A stretch of 64,000 bases of DNA from JAXGZG01 sp040771825 (GTDB lineage Bacteria; Bacillota; Sulfobacillia; Fermentithermobacillales; Fermentithermobacillaceae). Shown in pieces: positions 51,303 to 60,395 of the stretch. Numbering within the stretch: the first letter of the stretch is position 1; every line of letters starts with the position of its first letter. The notes beneath the pieces are model-generated. The model did not search any database. It was not told where the DNA came from and saw only the letters and a list, made by a program, of their open reading frames with translations. A program made the position numbers and the translations under genes. The stretch is from assembly GCA_040771825.1 (NCBI GenBank), contig JAXGZG010000004.1:1-64000 (forward strand), in the 5' to 3' direction.

Positions 51303-51860
51303 CTATGCTTCCTTGGCCACGATGCTTGCGATGTGGTCTAGCTCCTGACGAAGCCTCCTTGAGAAGTCTCTTAGAGACCCAACTTGGTCTACCTGAGGCT
51401 GGGCCAGCCATTCCTCCAGGAACTGCCGCAGTCGGGACAACGCGTGGGTGGTCTTGGCCTGCAGGGCTTTTGCTTCTTGGGCTTCCAGGAGAGCATCTTC
51501 CCTACCCCGGAGTCCCTGACAGGACAGCATCGCTAGGCGAGATAACCCCTTCACCAAAGGGACTACGTCCTCACCTGCTTCTCGGGACAACGACACGAAG
51601 TCTGTGAGGTACGTTATGAAGTCGCCATGATCTTGGGGCTCCGGCCGGGCCTGTGCTATCTCTTGCTCGGCTTTCCGCCTGCGGAGTTGATAGTACTTCC
51701 ACCGGGCCGTCAGCCAAGACATCCCGTTCCTATCGCCATACTCCTTAAGAGCGGCGGTTATGGAGACGCCGTCTCCAATCTTCCTTTCCATGTAGGCCCA
51801 CAGTTCAGACTCTTTGCCCTCTTGCCACCTGAATCGGGAATCCCTGTCTGGCATCGCCAT
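51303..51860 (-). CDS. Myb/SANT-like DNA-binding protein (RsfA-like)
   Basis: 185 residues. The N-terminal domain (about 10-65: RWQEGKESELWAYMERKIGDGV, NGMSWLTARWKYYQL) shows the three spaced Trp/aromatic residues and helical pattern of Myb/SANT-like domains, reminiscent of RsfA/BldC-type prespore regulators. The rest is a long acidic and charged coiled region (about 75-180, rich in Leu, Gln, Glu) suited to oligomerisation. It lies 9 bases upstream of the degenerate PBP gene, so the two should be co-transcribed. RsfA identity is inference. Confidence 0.6.
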   Translation of the reverse strand: MAMPDRDSRFRWQEGKESELWAYMERKIGDGVSITAALKEYGDRNGMSWLTARWKYYQLRRRKAEQEIAQARPEPQDHGDFITYLTDFVSLSREAGEDVVPLVKGLSRLAMLSCQGLRGREDALLEAQEAKALQAKTTHALSRLRQFLEEWLAQPQVDQVGSLRDFSRRLRQELDHIASIVAKEA

Positions 51861-51954
51861 CTCTCTCTTGTGCTCCCTTCAACTGGATTCTCTGCATTAT
51901 GTTTGGAGAGTAAGGGCAGTTTTATGCAGAAAAACCAGTCTAGGGCGAAAAAAC

Positions 51955-52842
51955 CTAACTTGTCGGTATGAATCCTCGTTTCACTACCAAATTGGCCAGG
52001 TAATCCCTAAGATCCGGGCCGAGGTCGTCTCTGGCCAAAGCCAGCTCGATAGTAGCCTTCAGGAATCCTTTGGGGTCGCCTACATCGTACCTGATGCCCT
52101 CAAACTCGCATCCAACTATCTCACCGTTCTTAGCAAGCTCCCTAAGGGCATCTGTCAGCTGAATCTCACCCCCGACTCCCGGTTTGACGTTTTCCAGTAT
52201 CGGGAAGATAGACGCAGGGAGTATGTACCGTCCAATGACTGCTAGGTCCGACGGAGCGTCTTCTGGTTTCGGCTTTTCAACCAAGTCCCTTATCTCCCAT
52301 ACGCGGTCGCCCACAGGCGAACCGTCTATGATACCGTAGGACCGGACGCTTTCCCGCGGCACCTGCCTTACCGCCACCACGGCCTTTCCTGTCCGCTCAT
52401 GGACCTCGATCATCTGAGATAGACATGGAGTTTCTGACACCACAATGTCATCTCCCAGAAGCACCGCGAAGTACCCACTCTCAATGTGTTGGCGGGCACA
52501 GTGAACCGCGTGGCCTAAGCCAAGAGGTTTCTTCTGACGGACGTAATATATCTGACACATGCAAGCGATGTTCTGTACCAGCTCCAAAAGGTCCTTTTTG
52601 CCCTTTTCGGCCAAGTGGTGCTCTAACTCTTGAGAGTGGTCGAAGTAATCTTCCAGTGGGCGCTTATCCCTGCCTGTTACGAAAAGGAAATCATCTACGC
52701 CCGACTGTATGGCTTCTTCCATAACGTACTGTATGGTCGGCTTGTCTACTATGGGAAGCATCTCTTTGGGCTGAGCTTTTGTCGCAGGAAGAAACCTAGT
52801 CCCCAGGCCCGCAACTGGAAAAACTGCTTTTTTGATGGCCAT
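51955..52842 (-). CDS. galU: UTP-glucose-1-phosphate uridylyltransferase
   Basis: 295 residues. N-terminal AVFPVAGLGTRFLPATKAQPKEMLPI and VDKPTIQYVMEEA are the nucleotide and magnesium site; LGLGHAVHCARQ, VLLGDDIV, VEKPKPEDAPS and GGEIQLTDAL follow. It makes UDP-glucose for teichoic/glycolipid, capsule and galactose metabolism. It sits back-to-back with the GT4 gene, which may consume its product, and close to glgA and galT. Confidence 0.96.
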   Translation of the reverse strand: MAIKKAVFPVAGLGTRFLPATKAQPKEMLPIVDKPTIQYVMEEAIQSGVDDFLFVTGRDKRPLEDYFDHSQELEHHLAEKGKKDLLELVQNIACMCQIYYVRQKKPLGLGHAVHCARQHIESGYFAVLLGDDIVVSETPCLSQMIEVHERTGKAVVAVRQVPRESVRSYGIIDGSPVGDRVWEIRDLVEKPKPEDAPSDLAVIGRYILPASIFPILENVKPGVGGEIQLTDALRELAKNGEIVGCEFEGIRYDVGDPKGFLKATIELALARDDLGPDLRDYLANLVVKRGFIPTS

Positions 52843-52913
52843 GCCCCATGGCTCCCTTCTGTGTGGGTTGTCTCTCTTGGGTATTGTAACCCTAGGCGAG
52901 GAGAAGACGAAAG

Positions 52914-52942
52914 TTGCCAGTGGGCGTCTTGTAGTTGATAAT
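52914..52942 (+). promoter_or_regulatory. Sigma-A promoter of the GT4 glycosyltransferase gene
   Basis: TTGCCA (52914-52919), 17-base spacer, GATAAT (52937-52942). The predicted start, near 52949, lies about 17 bases before the ATG at 52966, with AAAGGGAG between. Confidence 0.65.
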
Positions 52943-52965
52943 TGACCTAAAGGGAGTTGAGCGAA

Positions 52966-54099
52966 ATGCGCATTGCCATGTTTAGCGACAGTTATTACCC
53001 CTACATATCCGGAGTTACTAGGGCAGTGGCCACCATGAAGGACACCTTGTCATCACTGGGCCATGAAGTCATGGTGTTCTGCCCCAGCTACCCCGACACC
53101 GAACCTGAAACGGGCGTGGTGAGATTCCCGTCGGTAAAGGCGCCCACCTACGCCGGCTACTACGTGGCCATACCTTACTTGCCCAAGGTGATACAGCAGG
53201 TGCGGCGGTTTTCCCCAGAAGTCATACACGTTCACTCACCTTTCAACCTTGGCATGGTAGGACTCCGCGTGGGTCGCCATGAGGGAGTGCCTGTGGCCCT
53301 GACTTATCACACAATGTACAACATGTATTCCCACTACCTTCCGCTCATCGGCCCTAAGGTGTCCCGGGCAATAGAACGAGCTGCGTTTCGAGTCGCTCGC
53401 AGGGCGGACGCTGTCATAACCCCGTCAGGAGCCATAGCGAGATATTTGGCCGAACGAGGCGCCACTTCCAAGGCAATTCCTATCCCAAACGGCATACCTG
53501 TAGCCGAGTTCCAGGGGGGAAAGCCCCAGTACCTTCACGATAACCACGGGATTCCAGAAGGAGATCCCATCATTTTGACTTGCGGAAGGCTCGGGCGAGA
53601 GAAAAACCTGGAGGTGCTGCTAGCCTCTTTTGCTAAAGTAATCCAAAAGACCGCCGCCAACCTGGTGCTAGTAGGCGACGGACCTCTTAAGGATGAGCTC
53701 AAAGCAAAAGCAGAATCCTTTGGCATCCGGGAGAACACTCACTTCATAGGCACTGTTCCTCCCAACATGATGGCCAATGTGTACGCAGGGGCTTCCCTTT
53801 TCATGTTCACTTCCCTTACAGATACGCAAGGGCTAGTGCTGATTGAAGCCAAGGCTGCTGGGCTGCCGGCGGTGGCCGTAGGGGCTTTGGGCGTAGCCGA
53901 TATGGTTCAAGACGGAATCGACGGCTTTCTATGCCAGAACGACCCCAACCAAATCGCGGAAAAGGCCGTATCTCTTTTGAAGCAACCTGCCCTTCTTGCA
54001 GCAATGAGTGAAAACGCCAAAAGGACAGCCCAAGAGTTCTCTAGGGAATCGTGCGCCCAAAAGCTTCTGGAGTGTTATCGGTCTATCATGAAACCCTAG
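52966..54099 (+). CDS. Family 4 glycosyltransferase (diacylglycerol glucosyltransferase-like)
   Basis: 377 residues from ATG 52966 (9 bases after GGGAG). GT-B fold: N-terminal IAMFSDSYYPYISGVTRAVATM with the glycine-rich acceptor loop, VIHVHSPFNLGMVGL, and C-terminal LTCGRLGREKNLEVLL with the KNL motif, LVLVGDGPLKDEL, and the EX7E segment near FTSLTDTQGLVLIEA. The N-terminus resembles alpha-diacylglycerol glucosyltransferases and SQDG synthase-like enzymes. It likely uses UDP-glucose from adjacent galU. It converges with glgA; their stops are one base apart. Confidence 0.9.
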   Translation: MRIAMFSDSYYPYISGVTRAVATMKDTLSSLGHEVMVFCPSYPDTEPETGVVRFPSVKAPTYAGYYVAIPYLPKVIQQVRRFSPEVIHVHSPFNLGMVGLRVGRHEGVPVALTYHTMYNMYSHYLPLIGPKVSRAIERAAFRVARRADAVITPSGAIARYLAERGATSKAIPIPNGIPVAEFQGGKPQYLHDNHGIPEGDPIILTCGRLGREKNLEVLLASFAKVIQKTAANLVLVGDGPLKDELKAKAESFGIRENTHFIGTVPPNMMANVYAGASLFMFTSLTDTQGLVLIEAKAAGLPAVAVGALGVADMVQDGIDGFLCQNDPNQIAEKAVSLLKQPALLAAMSENAKRTAQEFSRESCAQKLLECYRSIMKP

Positions 54100-54100
54100 A

Positions 54101-55576
54101 TCAGGCCGGCCTTTCTATCCTCCCTTTTCTGCCCAGAGCCTCGAGGTAGAGCTCTGTGTAGAGAGCAGCTTGTCTATTCCACGAGAAATCCCTGTCCATG
54201 GTCTGAGTGACCAAGTCGCGCCACTTGTCTTGATCCTGGTGTGCCCTAATTGCCCGAATGGCGGCGTCGGCCAAAGCCTCGGCACCATATTCCGTGAACA
54301 CAAACCCGTTTCCGCTTCCGGTGTTGGCGTCAAAATCCATTACTGTATCCGCCAGACCCCCGGTTTTTCTCACTACCGGGATTGAGCCGTAGCGCATGGC
54401 AATTAGCTGTCCCAAGCCGCAAGGCTCAAACCTAGACGGCATTAAGAAAAGATCCGAGCCGGCGTATATTTTCTGCGCCAACACCCCATTGAAACCTATC
54501 ACGGCCTTCACCTGGGCAGGGTGTTTCTCAGCAAGGTTGGCGAAAGAGTCTTCGTAGAATTTGTCGCCTGTGCCCAACAACACAAGCTGGCATTTTTCGC
54601 CTAGAATCCGCGGCATGGCCCGAAGAAGGATGTCGAGGCCCTTCTGGTCCACTAACCTCGTTACAATGCCAAGAAGGGGAGCCTCCGACACAGGGAGACC
54701 CAACTCCCTCTGAAGGGAGTATTTGTTCTCGCTCTTCTTCTCGATGTTCTTGGAACTGAAGGTTGCCGTGATGCGAGGATCGCTTTCGGGGTTGAACTCG
54801 TGATAGTTTAGACCGTTAACTATTCCATACAGGTCTTTGCCGCGCCGTCGCAGCACTCCCTCTAGCCCTTCGCCAAACTCGGGCGTCTGTATTTCCCGGG
54901 AATACCTCTCGGAAACGGTGTTCACCACATCTCCGTACACTATTCCGGCCTTCATGAAGTTTACGTCCCCATAGTACTCGACGCCTTCGGGATGGAAGTA
55001 CTCCTGACCTACTCCCAAAAGCCCCAGAATGTCCTTGGGAAACCTGCCCTGATATTGCAGGTTATGTATGGTGTAGCAAGTAGCCACATTACTCCAGGCG
55101 GCGTTGGATTCGGCCCTTATGTGAATCAGCAGTGGAAGAAACCCAGTCTGCCAGTCGTTGCAGTGCATCACATCGGGCATGAAACCCAAAGATTCGCAGG
55201 CCTTTAATACTGCCAGTTGAAAGAATGTGAACCGTTCCCCTTCGTCATGGAAAGCGTAGAGCCGCTCCCTGTCAAAGTACTGATAGTTGTCCAGGAAATA
55301 CACCGGCACTTCCCCGGCGCCCTGGGCGCTTTTGGCCTCGATTCGCGACTTCCTAACAATGCAGGTCTCCTTTCGATGGCCCACCTGGACCGGGAAATCC
55401 AGAACGGTGGAGTAGTCAGAGATGCTTCTGTACCTTGGCATCATCACCCTGACATCGTTTCCCTGTAAACAAAGGGCTTTAGGGAGTGACCCGGCTACAT
55501 CCGCGAGGCCGCCTGTTTTAGCGAAAGGCGCTACCTCCGATGAGATCAGCAGGACCTTCATACCCGTATCTAGCAT
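54101..55576 (-). CDS. glgA: Glycogen synthase
   Basis: 491-residue GT5 enzyme using ADP-glucose. The N-terminal KTGGLADVAGSLPKAL binds the nucleotide, HCNDWQTG lies near the acceptor site, YTIHNLQYQGRF and GIVYGDVVNTVSERYS follow, and the C-terminal catalytic pair is in MPSRFEPCGLGQLIAMRYG and VRKTGGLADTV. ATG 55576 lies nine bases after CGGAGG. It is followed upstream in the operon by galT. No glgC or glgB is seen in this window. In spore formers glycogen is a sporulation carbon store. Confidence 0.96.
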   Translation of the reverse strand: MLDTGMKVLLISSEVAPFAKTGGLADVAGSLPKALCLQGNDVRVMMPRYRSISDYSTVLDFPVQVGHRKETCIVRKSRIEAKSAQGAGEVPVYFLDNYQYFDRERLYAFHDEGERFTFFQLAVLKACESLGFMPDVMHCNDWQTGFLPLLIHIRAESNAAWSNVATCYTIHNLQYQGRFPKDILGLLGVGQEYFHPEGVEYYGDVNFMKAGIVYGDVVNTVSERYSREIQTPEFGEGLEGVLRRRGKDLYGIVNGLNYHEFNPESDPRITATFSSKNIEKKSENKYSLQRELGLPVSEAPLLGIVTRLVDQKGLDILLRAMPRILGEKCQLVLLGTGDKFYEDSFANLAEKHPAQVKAVIGFNGVLAQKIYAGSDLFLMPSRFEPCGLGQLIAMRYGSIPVVRKTGGLADTVMDFDANTGSGNGFVFTEYGAEALADAAIRAIRAHQDQDKWRDLVTQTMDRDFSWNRQAALYTELYLEALGRKGRIERPA

Positions 55577-55608
55577 AGAGAGGTTCCTCCGTTGGGGTTA
55601 TTGGCAAA

Positions 55609-56664
55609 CTACAGAACTGACAGAAACTGCTTACAGGCCTCCTCAGGCGGCGTCGGGTTGATCTGGACACCGGTCCCCAACTCAAGCCCCGCTTCTACTG
55701 TCAATCTCGGATGGACGTGGATATGCCAGTGGTAGGGTTTCGGGTTGGGCCCGATCGGAGGGGCGCTGTGTATCACCAGATTATACGGAAGCGAGGAGAA
55801 CATGGTTTCGTAACCTAGAAACACGGTTTTCATGACCTCGCCTAAGCTTTTCAAGGTTTCGGACCCCGCAAGGGTAAAGACCTGATTATGCTGGCGAGGG
55901 GCTATGCAAGTCTCAAAAGAGTGTCTGGACGCAAAAGGACAAAAGGCCACGTAATCGTCGGTCTTAACTATCACCCTTAAGTCCTTTTCAACCTCTCTCT
56001 CTACGAGATCGCAAAGAAGACAGCGTCTGGTCGCTTGCTGGTACGCATCGAATCTGGACATCTCTAAAACAAGGCGTGGAGGCACCACAGGCAGGGCTAT
56101 TATCTGGAAATGAGGGTGGGCCAAAGAAGCCCCTCCCATGGCTCCCGTGTTTCGAAACACCTGAACGTACTTTACTTCCTTGCGGTCGTACAGAGATAGC
56201 GTTCTGGATTTCAGGGCCTCTAGGATAGCCCCGGTGTGACTGGAATCGTAAGAGCCCAGCGTCCCGTCGTGCTTAGGGGACTCTACCACAACTTCATGAC
56301 CGCCTAAGGCAGGCATCTCCCAGTACATCGATGCATGATTAGGGCCCGGGTGATTCAGAAGGCTGGCCATGGCCGTATCAAGATCCTGTTCCGAAACGCT
56401 CTCACCGGGAACAAGAGCGGGAAACTTGTTTGGAACGATCCTTAAGGTCCAACCCGCCTGATCGGGCCCCGATTCTTCCCTTATGGCATATACCTCAGGA
56501 GGGGTCATGCGTTCATTGCCCGGGCAGAAAGGGCATTTTGGGTCTCTTTCCGGCCCCTCTGACTGGTGTTTCTGCGCCGCTTTAAAGTCCGAAGGCCTCT
56601 TGGCCCTTTCAGTGGCGATGATGGCGTATTCCCCAGACAGGATGTCGTACCTGAGTTCAGCCAA
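55609..56664 (-). CDS. galT: Galactose-1-phosphate uridylyltransferase
   Basis: 351-residue HIT-superfamily enzyme. Zinc ligands are in CPFCPGNE (about residues 45-52) and CLLCDLVEREVE; the catalytic His-Pro-His is in ASLAHPHFQIIALP. HYHIHVHPRLT-like C-terminal histidines (YHWHIHVHP) complete the metal/uridylyl pocket. It exchanges UDP between glucose and galactose phosphates in the Leloir pathway, or acts as an ADP-sugar phosphorylase in thermophiles. ATG 56664 is preceded by GGAAGGGG. It is 32 bases upstream of glgA. Confidence 0.94.
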   Translation of the reverse strand: MAELRYDILSGEYAIIATERAKRPSDFKAAQKHQSEGPERDPKCPFCPGNERMTPPEVYAIREESGPDQAGWTLRIVPNKFPALVPGESVSEQDLDTAMASLLNHPGPNHASMYWEMPALGGHEVVVESPKHDGTLGSYDSSHTGAILEALKSRTLSLYDRKEVKYVQVFRNTGAMGGASLAHPHFQIIALPVVPPRLVLEMSRFDAYQQATRRCLLCDLVEREVEKDLRVIVKTDDYVAFCPFASRHSFETCIAPRQHNQVFTLAGSETLKSLGEVMKTVFLGYETMFSSLPYNLVIHSAPPIGPNPKPYHWHIHVHPRLTVEAGLELGTGVQINPTPPEEACKQFLSVL

Positions 56665-56753
56665 GTGTCCCCTTCCTCTCGGGGTTTGACATTTGACATT
56701 GGAAGGGGCAGTCCCCCACCCCTTCCAACTTCCGGCCTACACCGCGTCTGCGT

Positions 56754-58124
56754 CTACGATTCTCGCCTCGGGAGAAACGAGCCCTGCCCAAACCCCGACT
56801 CGGGCCCTGCTGCTCCTTGAGTCCACGAAGGTAGGCCAACTTGGTGAGGTGTTCCTTGATATGCGTATTGCCCGGAAATACCCGTTTGGGCGTACAGGGA
56901 CGGTCCCATCCCAGGCTGCCCTTCCTGACTGCCACCGTATTGCCCAGTAATCATGTTGCCCGTCCCTCTGGTCCACGAGGGAAGGTTCATCATCTGGGGA
57001 CTCCCGTAGTATCCTCCGCCTCCGTAACCCTGGCTGCCATAGCTCACTTGCTGGCCGCCAAACTGCCCGACTGGACCTCTGTAGCCGCTTTGGGCAAACA
57101 CGGACGGGCCCATGCCCGTTTGCCCTTCCTGCTGCATCTGGCCGAATTGCGGCTGTTGGGCAGATACCCCGCGCGTCCATGGCGGCAAATGGGTCTCTTG
57201 GGGAACCCCGTAATACCCCGAAGTCCCCATGCCGTGGCCGCCATAGCCTGATGGCCCGCTGCCAATAAAGGCTTGGTGCCCGCCATACTGCCCGGCGCCT
57301 AGATTGCCCGTACCTCTAGTCCAGGAAGGCAGGTTCGTTTGCTGCGCGAAAGGTTGCCCGACCGGACCTCCGTAACCGCCTTGGGCAAACAAGGACGGAC
57401 CCATGCCCGTTTGTCCTTCCTGCTGCATCTGGCCGAATTGAGGCTGTTGGGCAGAGACCCCGCGCGTCCATGACGGCAAGTAGGTCTCTTGGGGATAGGA
57501 AAACCTTTGTCCAGTCGCCTGGGACAGGCTTGAAGGGCCGTATCCTGACTGCCCTTCCCCGACCTGTGTTCCTGTCCATCCGGTTGTGGGATGCGGGATA
57601 AACCCTTGGCTCGCACCAAATCCCGGTCCAGTCGTACCGCTTAAACTTGAAGGCCCGTATCCTGACTGCCCTTCGCTTGCCTGTGTGCCGGTCCATCCGG
57701 TTCCTGGGTGTTGACTAAACCCTTGGTTTGCGCCGAATCCCTGTCCAGTTGCTCCGCCAAGGCTCGAGGGACCGTATCCCGACTGCCCTTCGCTTGCCTG
57801 AGTCCCAGTCCATCCTGTTCCAGGCTGGGAAATCGACCTGATCATCTGCTTGGACTGTTCTGCCGTGTTTCGAAGCTCGTTCAGAGACTGATTGTCCGCT
57901 TGGTTCACTTTGTACCAACCTCTCATGTTAAGATAGTTGAAAACTTCCTTGGCTTCCGCCTGGGCATCGCTGTGAACTTGCTGGAAAACCGACCGCACCT
58001 GATCGTCGGCACACTCTAAGATTGCCGGGGCGTAGAAATAATTGGACATGTGCTTCTGAGTAGAAAGGATGTCTTCAGCGATCTCCTTATCGGTTAGCAT
58101 CCCACCACCTGAGGTTCCGGTCAT
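56754..58124 (-). CDS. CotF-like spore coat protein with long Gly/Gln/Tyr repeats
   Basis: 456 residues. The first 90 form a Coat-F helical domain (MLTDKEIAEDILSTQKHMSN, then CADDQVRSVFQQVHSDAQAE, YLNMRGWYKVNQAD). The rest is low-complexity: three 39-residue units (GWTGTQxxEGQSGYGPSSL...), then alternating LPSWTRG / GVSAQQPQFGQMQQEGQTGMGPS / QYGG blocks, rich in Gly, Gln, Tyr, Ser and Trp and nearly free of Lys. Such tails may cross-link through tyrosines or transglutaminase-type bonds. The start is ATG 58124 or 58100; both keep the domain. The small coat gene lies 50 bases upstream and shares a forespore-type promoter. Confidence 0.85.
   Translation of the reverse strand: MTGTSGGGMLTDKEIAEDILSTQKHMSNYFYAPAILECADDQVRSVFQQVHSDAQAEAKEVFNYLNMRGWYKVNQADNQSLNELRNTAEQSKQMIRSISQPGTGWTGTQASEGQSGYGPSSLGGATGQGFGANQGFSQHPGTGWTGTQASEGQSGYGPSSLSGTTGPGFGASQGFIPHPTTGWTGTQVGEGQSGYGPSSLSQATGQRFSYPQETYLPSWTRGVSAQQPQFGQMQQEGQTGMGPSLFAQGGYGGPVGQPFAQQTNLPSWTRGTGNLGAGQYGGHQAFIGSGPSGYGGHGMGTSGYYGVPQETHLPPWTRGVSAQQPQFGQMQQEGQTGMGPSVFAQSGYRGPVGQFGGQQVSYGSQGYGGGGYYGSPQMMNLPSWTRGTGNMITGQYGGSQEGQPGMGPSLYAQTGISGQYAYQGTPHQVGLPSWTQGAAGPESGFGQGSFLPRRES
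57500..57842 (-). repeat. Three 117-bp in-frame tandem repeats
   Basis: TATCCTGACT or its one-base variant recurs at 57541, 57658 and 57775, exactly 117 bases (39 codons) apart. The units code GWTGTQxxEGQSGYGPSSL-type blocks in the coat protein. A second, less regular set of repeats (LPSWTRG blocks) fills the C-terminal half to about 56780. Confidence 0.9.
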
Positions 58125-58173
58125 CTGCGACAATTCCCACGAAAACCTCCTCTTCAGCGCCAAAATTCCCTCT

Positions 58174-58359
58174 TCAACCGCGCACCTGGCCTGCTAGCAT
58201 CTCCACATGGCGCAGGCATGTGTCCTGGAGGTTCTGGATTAGGCCTCTCAAGGACTGGTCCTGAACCTGATTGGCGTAGGCCGCAAGTTTCTGACAAAGA
58301 AGTGTTTCCCCTTTGATGCTCTCATTGAGGTACCACGTCTCCAGTTGGGTAAGGGGCAA
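58174..58359 (-). CDS. Small CotF-related coat protein
   Basis: 61 residues. It resembles the first helical part of the Coat-F fold (LNESIKGETLLCQKLAAYAN then SLRGLIQNLQDTCLRH). TTG 58359 follows GGGAGGTG by about 8 bases. Short proteins of this type often pair with a full CotF-like gene. The gap to the CotF-like start is about 50 bases, so the two are co-transcribed. Confidence 0.75.
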   Translation of the reverse strand: MPLTQLETWYLNESIKGETLLCQKLAAYANQVQDQSLRGLIQNLQDTCLRHVEMLAGQVRG

Positions 58360-58388
58360 TACCCATCACCTCCCTTCGGAGCCAGACT

Positions 58389-58418
58389 TAGAATGCCTCC
58401 GTACAATCCGCCATATGC
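58389..58418 (-). promoter_or_regulatory. Candidate sigma-F/G (forespore) promoter
   Basis: On the minus strand GCATA (58418-58414), 18 bases, CATTCTA (58395-58389). This fits the B. subtilis forespore consensus GHATR-N18-CATWHTA in every position. It lies in the short gap between ypeB and the small coat gene. The same -10 heptamer stands before sleB. Confidence 0.65.
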
Positions 58419-58425
58419 CAAAGGA

Positions 58426-59844
58426 CTATATGGCAAGAGAACCTTCCCCGTCAGTAATAACCTGGAAAATTGCTTCCTCGTTGCCGTCCATGGCATTAAC
58501 GTAGACAAGGTAAGTGTCTGTCCCCTGCTGACACCTAAACTCCCAAGCCAGGACTTCTCTTGTGGGCAGAAGCGGTATGACGGAAAGCCTGCCGCCGTCT
58601 ACCACCTTGAGGTCTTTGCGCAACACCGATTTGGCTTCGTTCTCTGAGACTAGCGGAGCCTTAAGAATCCGAGAGGGACGATTGTGAGTAGTAAGATAGC
58701 CCGTCTGGTCAAACCCCAGCACACTTCCGCCGTCAAGGCCCACTTCTACTTTGATCAGGTCTGGGTATAGCCTCACGGTTCGCTGGATTCCTTCGCTTCT
58801 CAAGGTCGTTTCGGGCACGAAAGCCAAGACGACTCTGCCTGCATCGGGGGCAGGCTTCCGCCATCCTGTTTCCACCATGCCCGTCAAGTCTTTGGAGGCC
58901 AAGAAGGACTTGGCTGATTCCCTAGCCCGGTCGATGTTGGTCGTGGTAACAGGGCCAGGCCGCCTGGAATCGGCTGTCCATAATACTGCCCCACCCTGCT
59001 TAGCCACGGCGGTAGTCACCTCAGTGCCGTCGGCCCTCTTTTGGGTCACAAGAAAGTTTGGAATGGAACCTGCGTTCTCTTCTACCCGAAGGGACTGGAA
59101 GCTTTCTCCCTTGGCAAGGAAATCCTCAGCCAAGGACTTGGCCATTTCGGCGTCAATGGCTGCGCCCGGCTGGGCCAGGGTAGCGTGGGCCAGGTTCACA
59201 TCGGAAAATGGCCCGTCGTATACAGGTGAAGGAACGCTCTGGGTCATGACGCCGATTTCCGAAAAGCCGTCAGAAAGCCAATCCCCGGTTTTGGGGGCTG
59301 CCCCCAGGGACCAAATCGACGAAATAATCCCAGACAGAAGACTCCTCCTGGCACCCAGCGCCCTCCCGGAGCTAGACGCGCGACGGCCCATGTCCAGGAG
59401 TCCCCGGGCCAAGTCTTTGACTGAGGTCTCCAGTCGCTGGAGTTCTTGCCATTCAGATTGGGTTATCTGGCTACCCCTGCCGGCCTTCTGGGCTAACACG
59501 TGGCTGTAGTCTCCAACCCTCGAGACGAACTGGCGGATGTTGGTCAAGTCAACGCTGGCCATGCTCAACTGCGCAAGGCTGTCTGAAGCGGCTTCTGAGT
59601 GAGACCAGCAGTTGGTAAGGAAGGCAGTCTGCTGGCCTGGAGTAGAGGCAGCCCTGGCTTTGGCCAAGGAGGCTTCTATGTTCTCTACGTGGGATATGAG
59701 GCTGAACACAGCCCTTTGCCGCGAGGCCTCAAGCTGCAAAGACGCAGCCTGGGCTCTCTTGTACTGGGTTGCGCCGAACACAAGAGCCAACACCGCGACG
59801 ATCCCCAAGGCCCAAAGGCCTATCTTGGACAGACTAGTTCTCAT
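58426..59844 (-). CDS. ypeB: Germination protein YpeB
   Basis: 472 residues. An N-terminal membrane anchor (about 8-28), a coiled N-domain (LEASRQRAVFSLISHVENIE), and two to three C-terminal PepSY-type domains (for example FLAKGESFQSLRVEEN, EVGLDGGSVLGFDQTGYL). YpeB stabilises the lytic enzyme SleB in the dormant spore. It lies 31 bases after sleB, the same order as in Bacillus. GAAAGAGGTG precedes the ATG. Confidence 0.92.
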   Translation of the reverse strand: MRTSLSKIGLWALGIVAVLALVFGATQYKRAQAASLQLEASRQRAVFSLISHVENIEASLAKARAASTPGQQTAFLTNCWSHSEAASDSLAQLSMASVDLTNIRQFVSRVGDYSHVLAQKAGRGSQITQSEWQELQRLETSVKDLARGLLDMGRRASSSGRALGARRSLLSGIISSIWSLGAAPKTGDWLSDGFSEIGVMTQSVPSPVYDGPFSDVNLAHATLAQPGAAIDAEMAKSLAEDFLAKGESFQSLRVEENAGSIPNFLVTQKRADGTEVTTAVAKQGGAVLWTADSRRPGPVTTTNIDRARESAKSFLASKDLTGMVETGWRKPAPDAGRVVLAFVPETTLRSEGIQRTVRLYPDLIKVEVGLDGGSVLGFDQTGYLTTHNRPSRILKAPLVSENEAKSVLRKDLKVVDGGRLSVIPLLPTREVLAWEFRCQQGTDTYLVYVNAMDGNEEAIFQVITDGEGSLAI

Positions 59845-59875
59845 CTACCGCACCTCTTTCGAAATTAGCCCCGTT

Positions 59876-60358
59876 CTAGTATGCAAAAACGTGACCGCCT
59901 ATCTGCAGAATGATTGGACGGCTCCAAATCCAGGGTCCTACAGGTTTAGAGGGGTTCCAGAAGAAAAGCGCTCCTCCGGTGGGATCCCACCCGTTGAGCG
60001 CCAGTTCGGCTGCCCTTATCTCGGCGTCGGAAGGAGTGTTGCTCCAAACCAGGCCGTTGGTAACAGATTCAAAGGCGTCAGGCTCGTACATCACCCCTGC
60101 TATGGTGCTGGGAAACTCGGGACTCCTGGTTCTGTTTATCACAACAGCCCCTACGGCCACTTGTCCGATAAAAGGTTCGCCCATGGCTTCGCCCATTATG
60201 ATTCTGGATATAAGATCCAGTTCGTCCCACCAGCTTTGGGGTGATGCCAGAGCGCGGCTCGATGCTCCCAAGCGTCCAGGGCCGCCCGAGCCTAAGGCCA
60301 ATGAGAATAGCACGAGCAAGGCCAAGGTCAAAACTGCCATACGGACGGACATCTTCAT
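59876..60358 (-). CDS. sleB: Spore cortex-lytic enzyme, SleB type (catalytic domain only)
   Basis: 160 residues from ATG 60358, after AGGAAGGG. A signal peptide (about 1-35) is followed directly by the Hydrolase_2 domain: LISRIIMGEAMGEPFIGQVAVGAVVINR with the catalytic Glu, PSTIAGVMYEPDAFESV, and TGGALFFWNPSK. The N-terminal peptidoglycan-binding repeat of full SleB is missing. As a lytic transglycosylase it cleaves cortex peptidoglycan containing muramic lactam. It depends on YpeB in relatives. Confidence 0.92.
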   Translation of the reverse strand: MKMSVRMAVLTLALLVLFSLALGSGGPGRLGASSRALASPQSWWDELDLISRIIMGEAMGEPFIGQVAVGAVVINRTRSPEFPSTIAGVMYEPDAFESVTNGLVWSNTPSDAEIRAAELALNGWDPTGGALFFWNPSKPVGPWIWSRPIILQIGGHVFAY

Positions 60359-60395
60359 CCTTATCCCTTCCTCCAAAAGGCTTTTCTCGCAATGG

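Noticed and set aside
56566..57250. Plus-strand proteins opposite the coat repeats
   Set aside because: Repeats of the coat gene keep the opposite frames open; the peptides show no domain.
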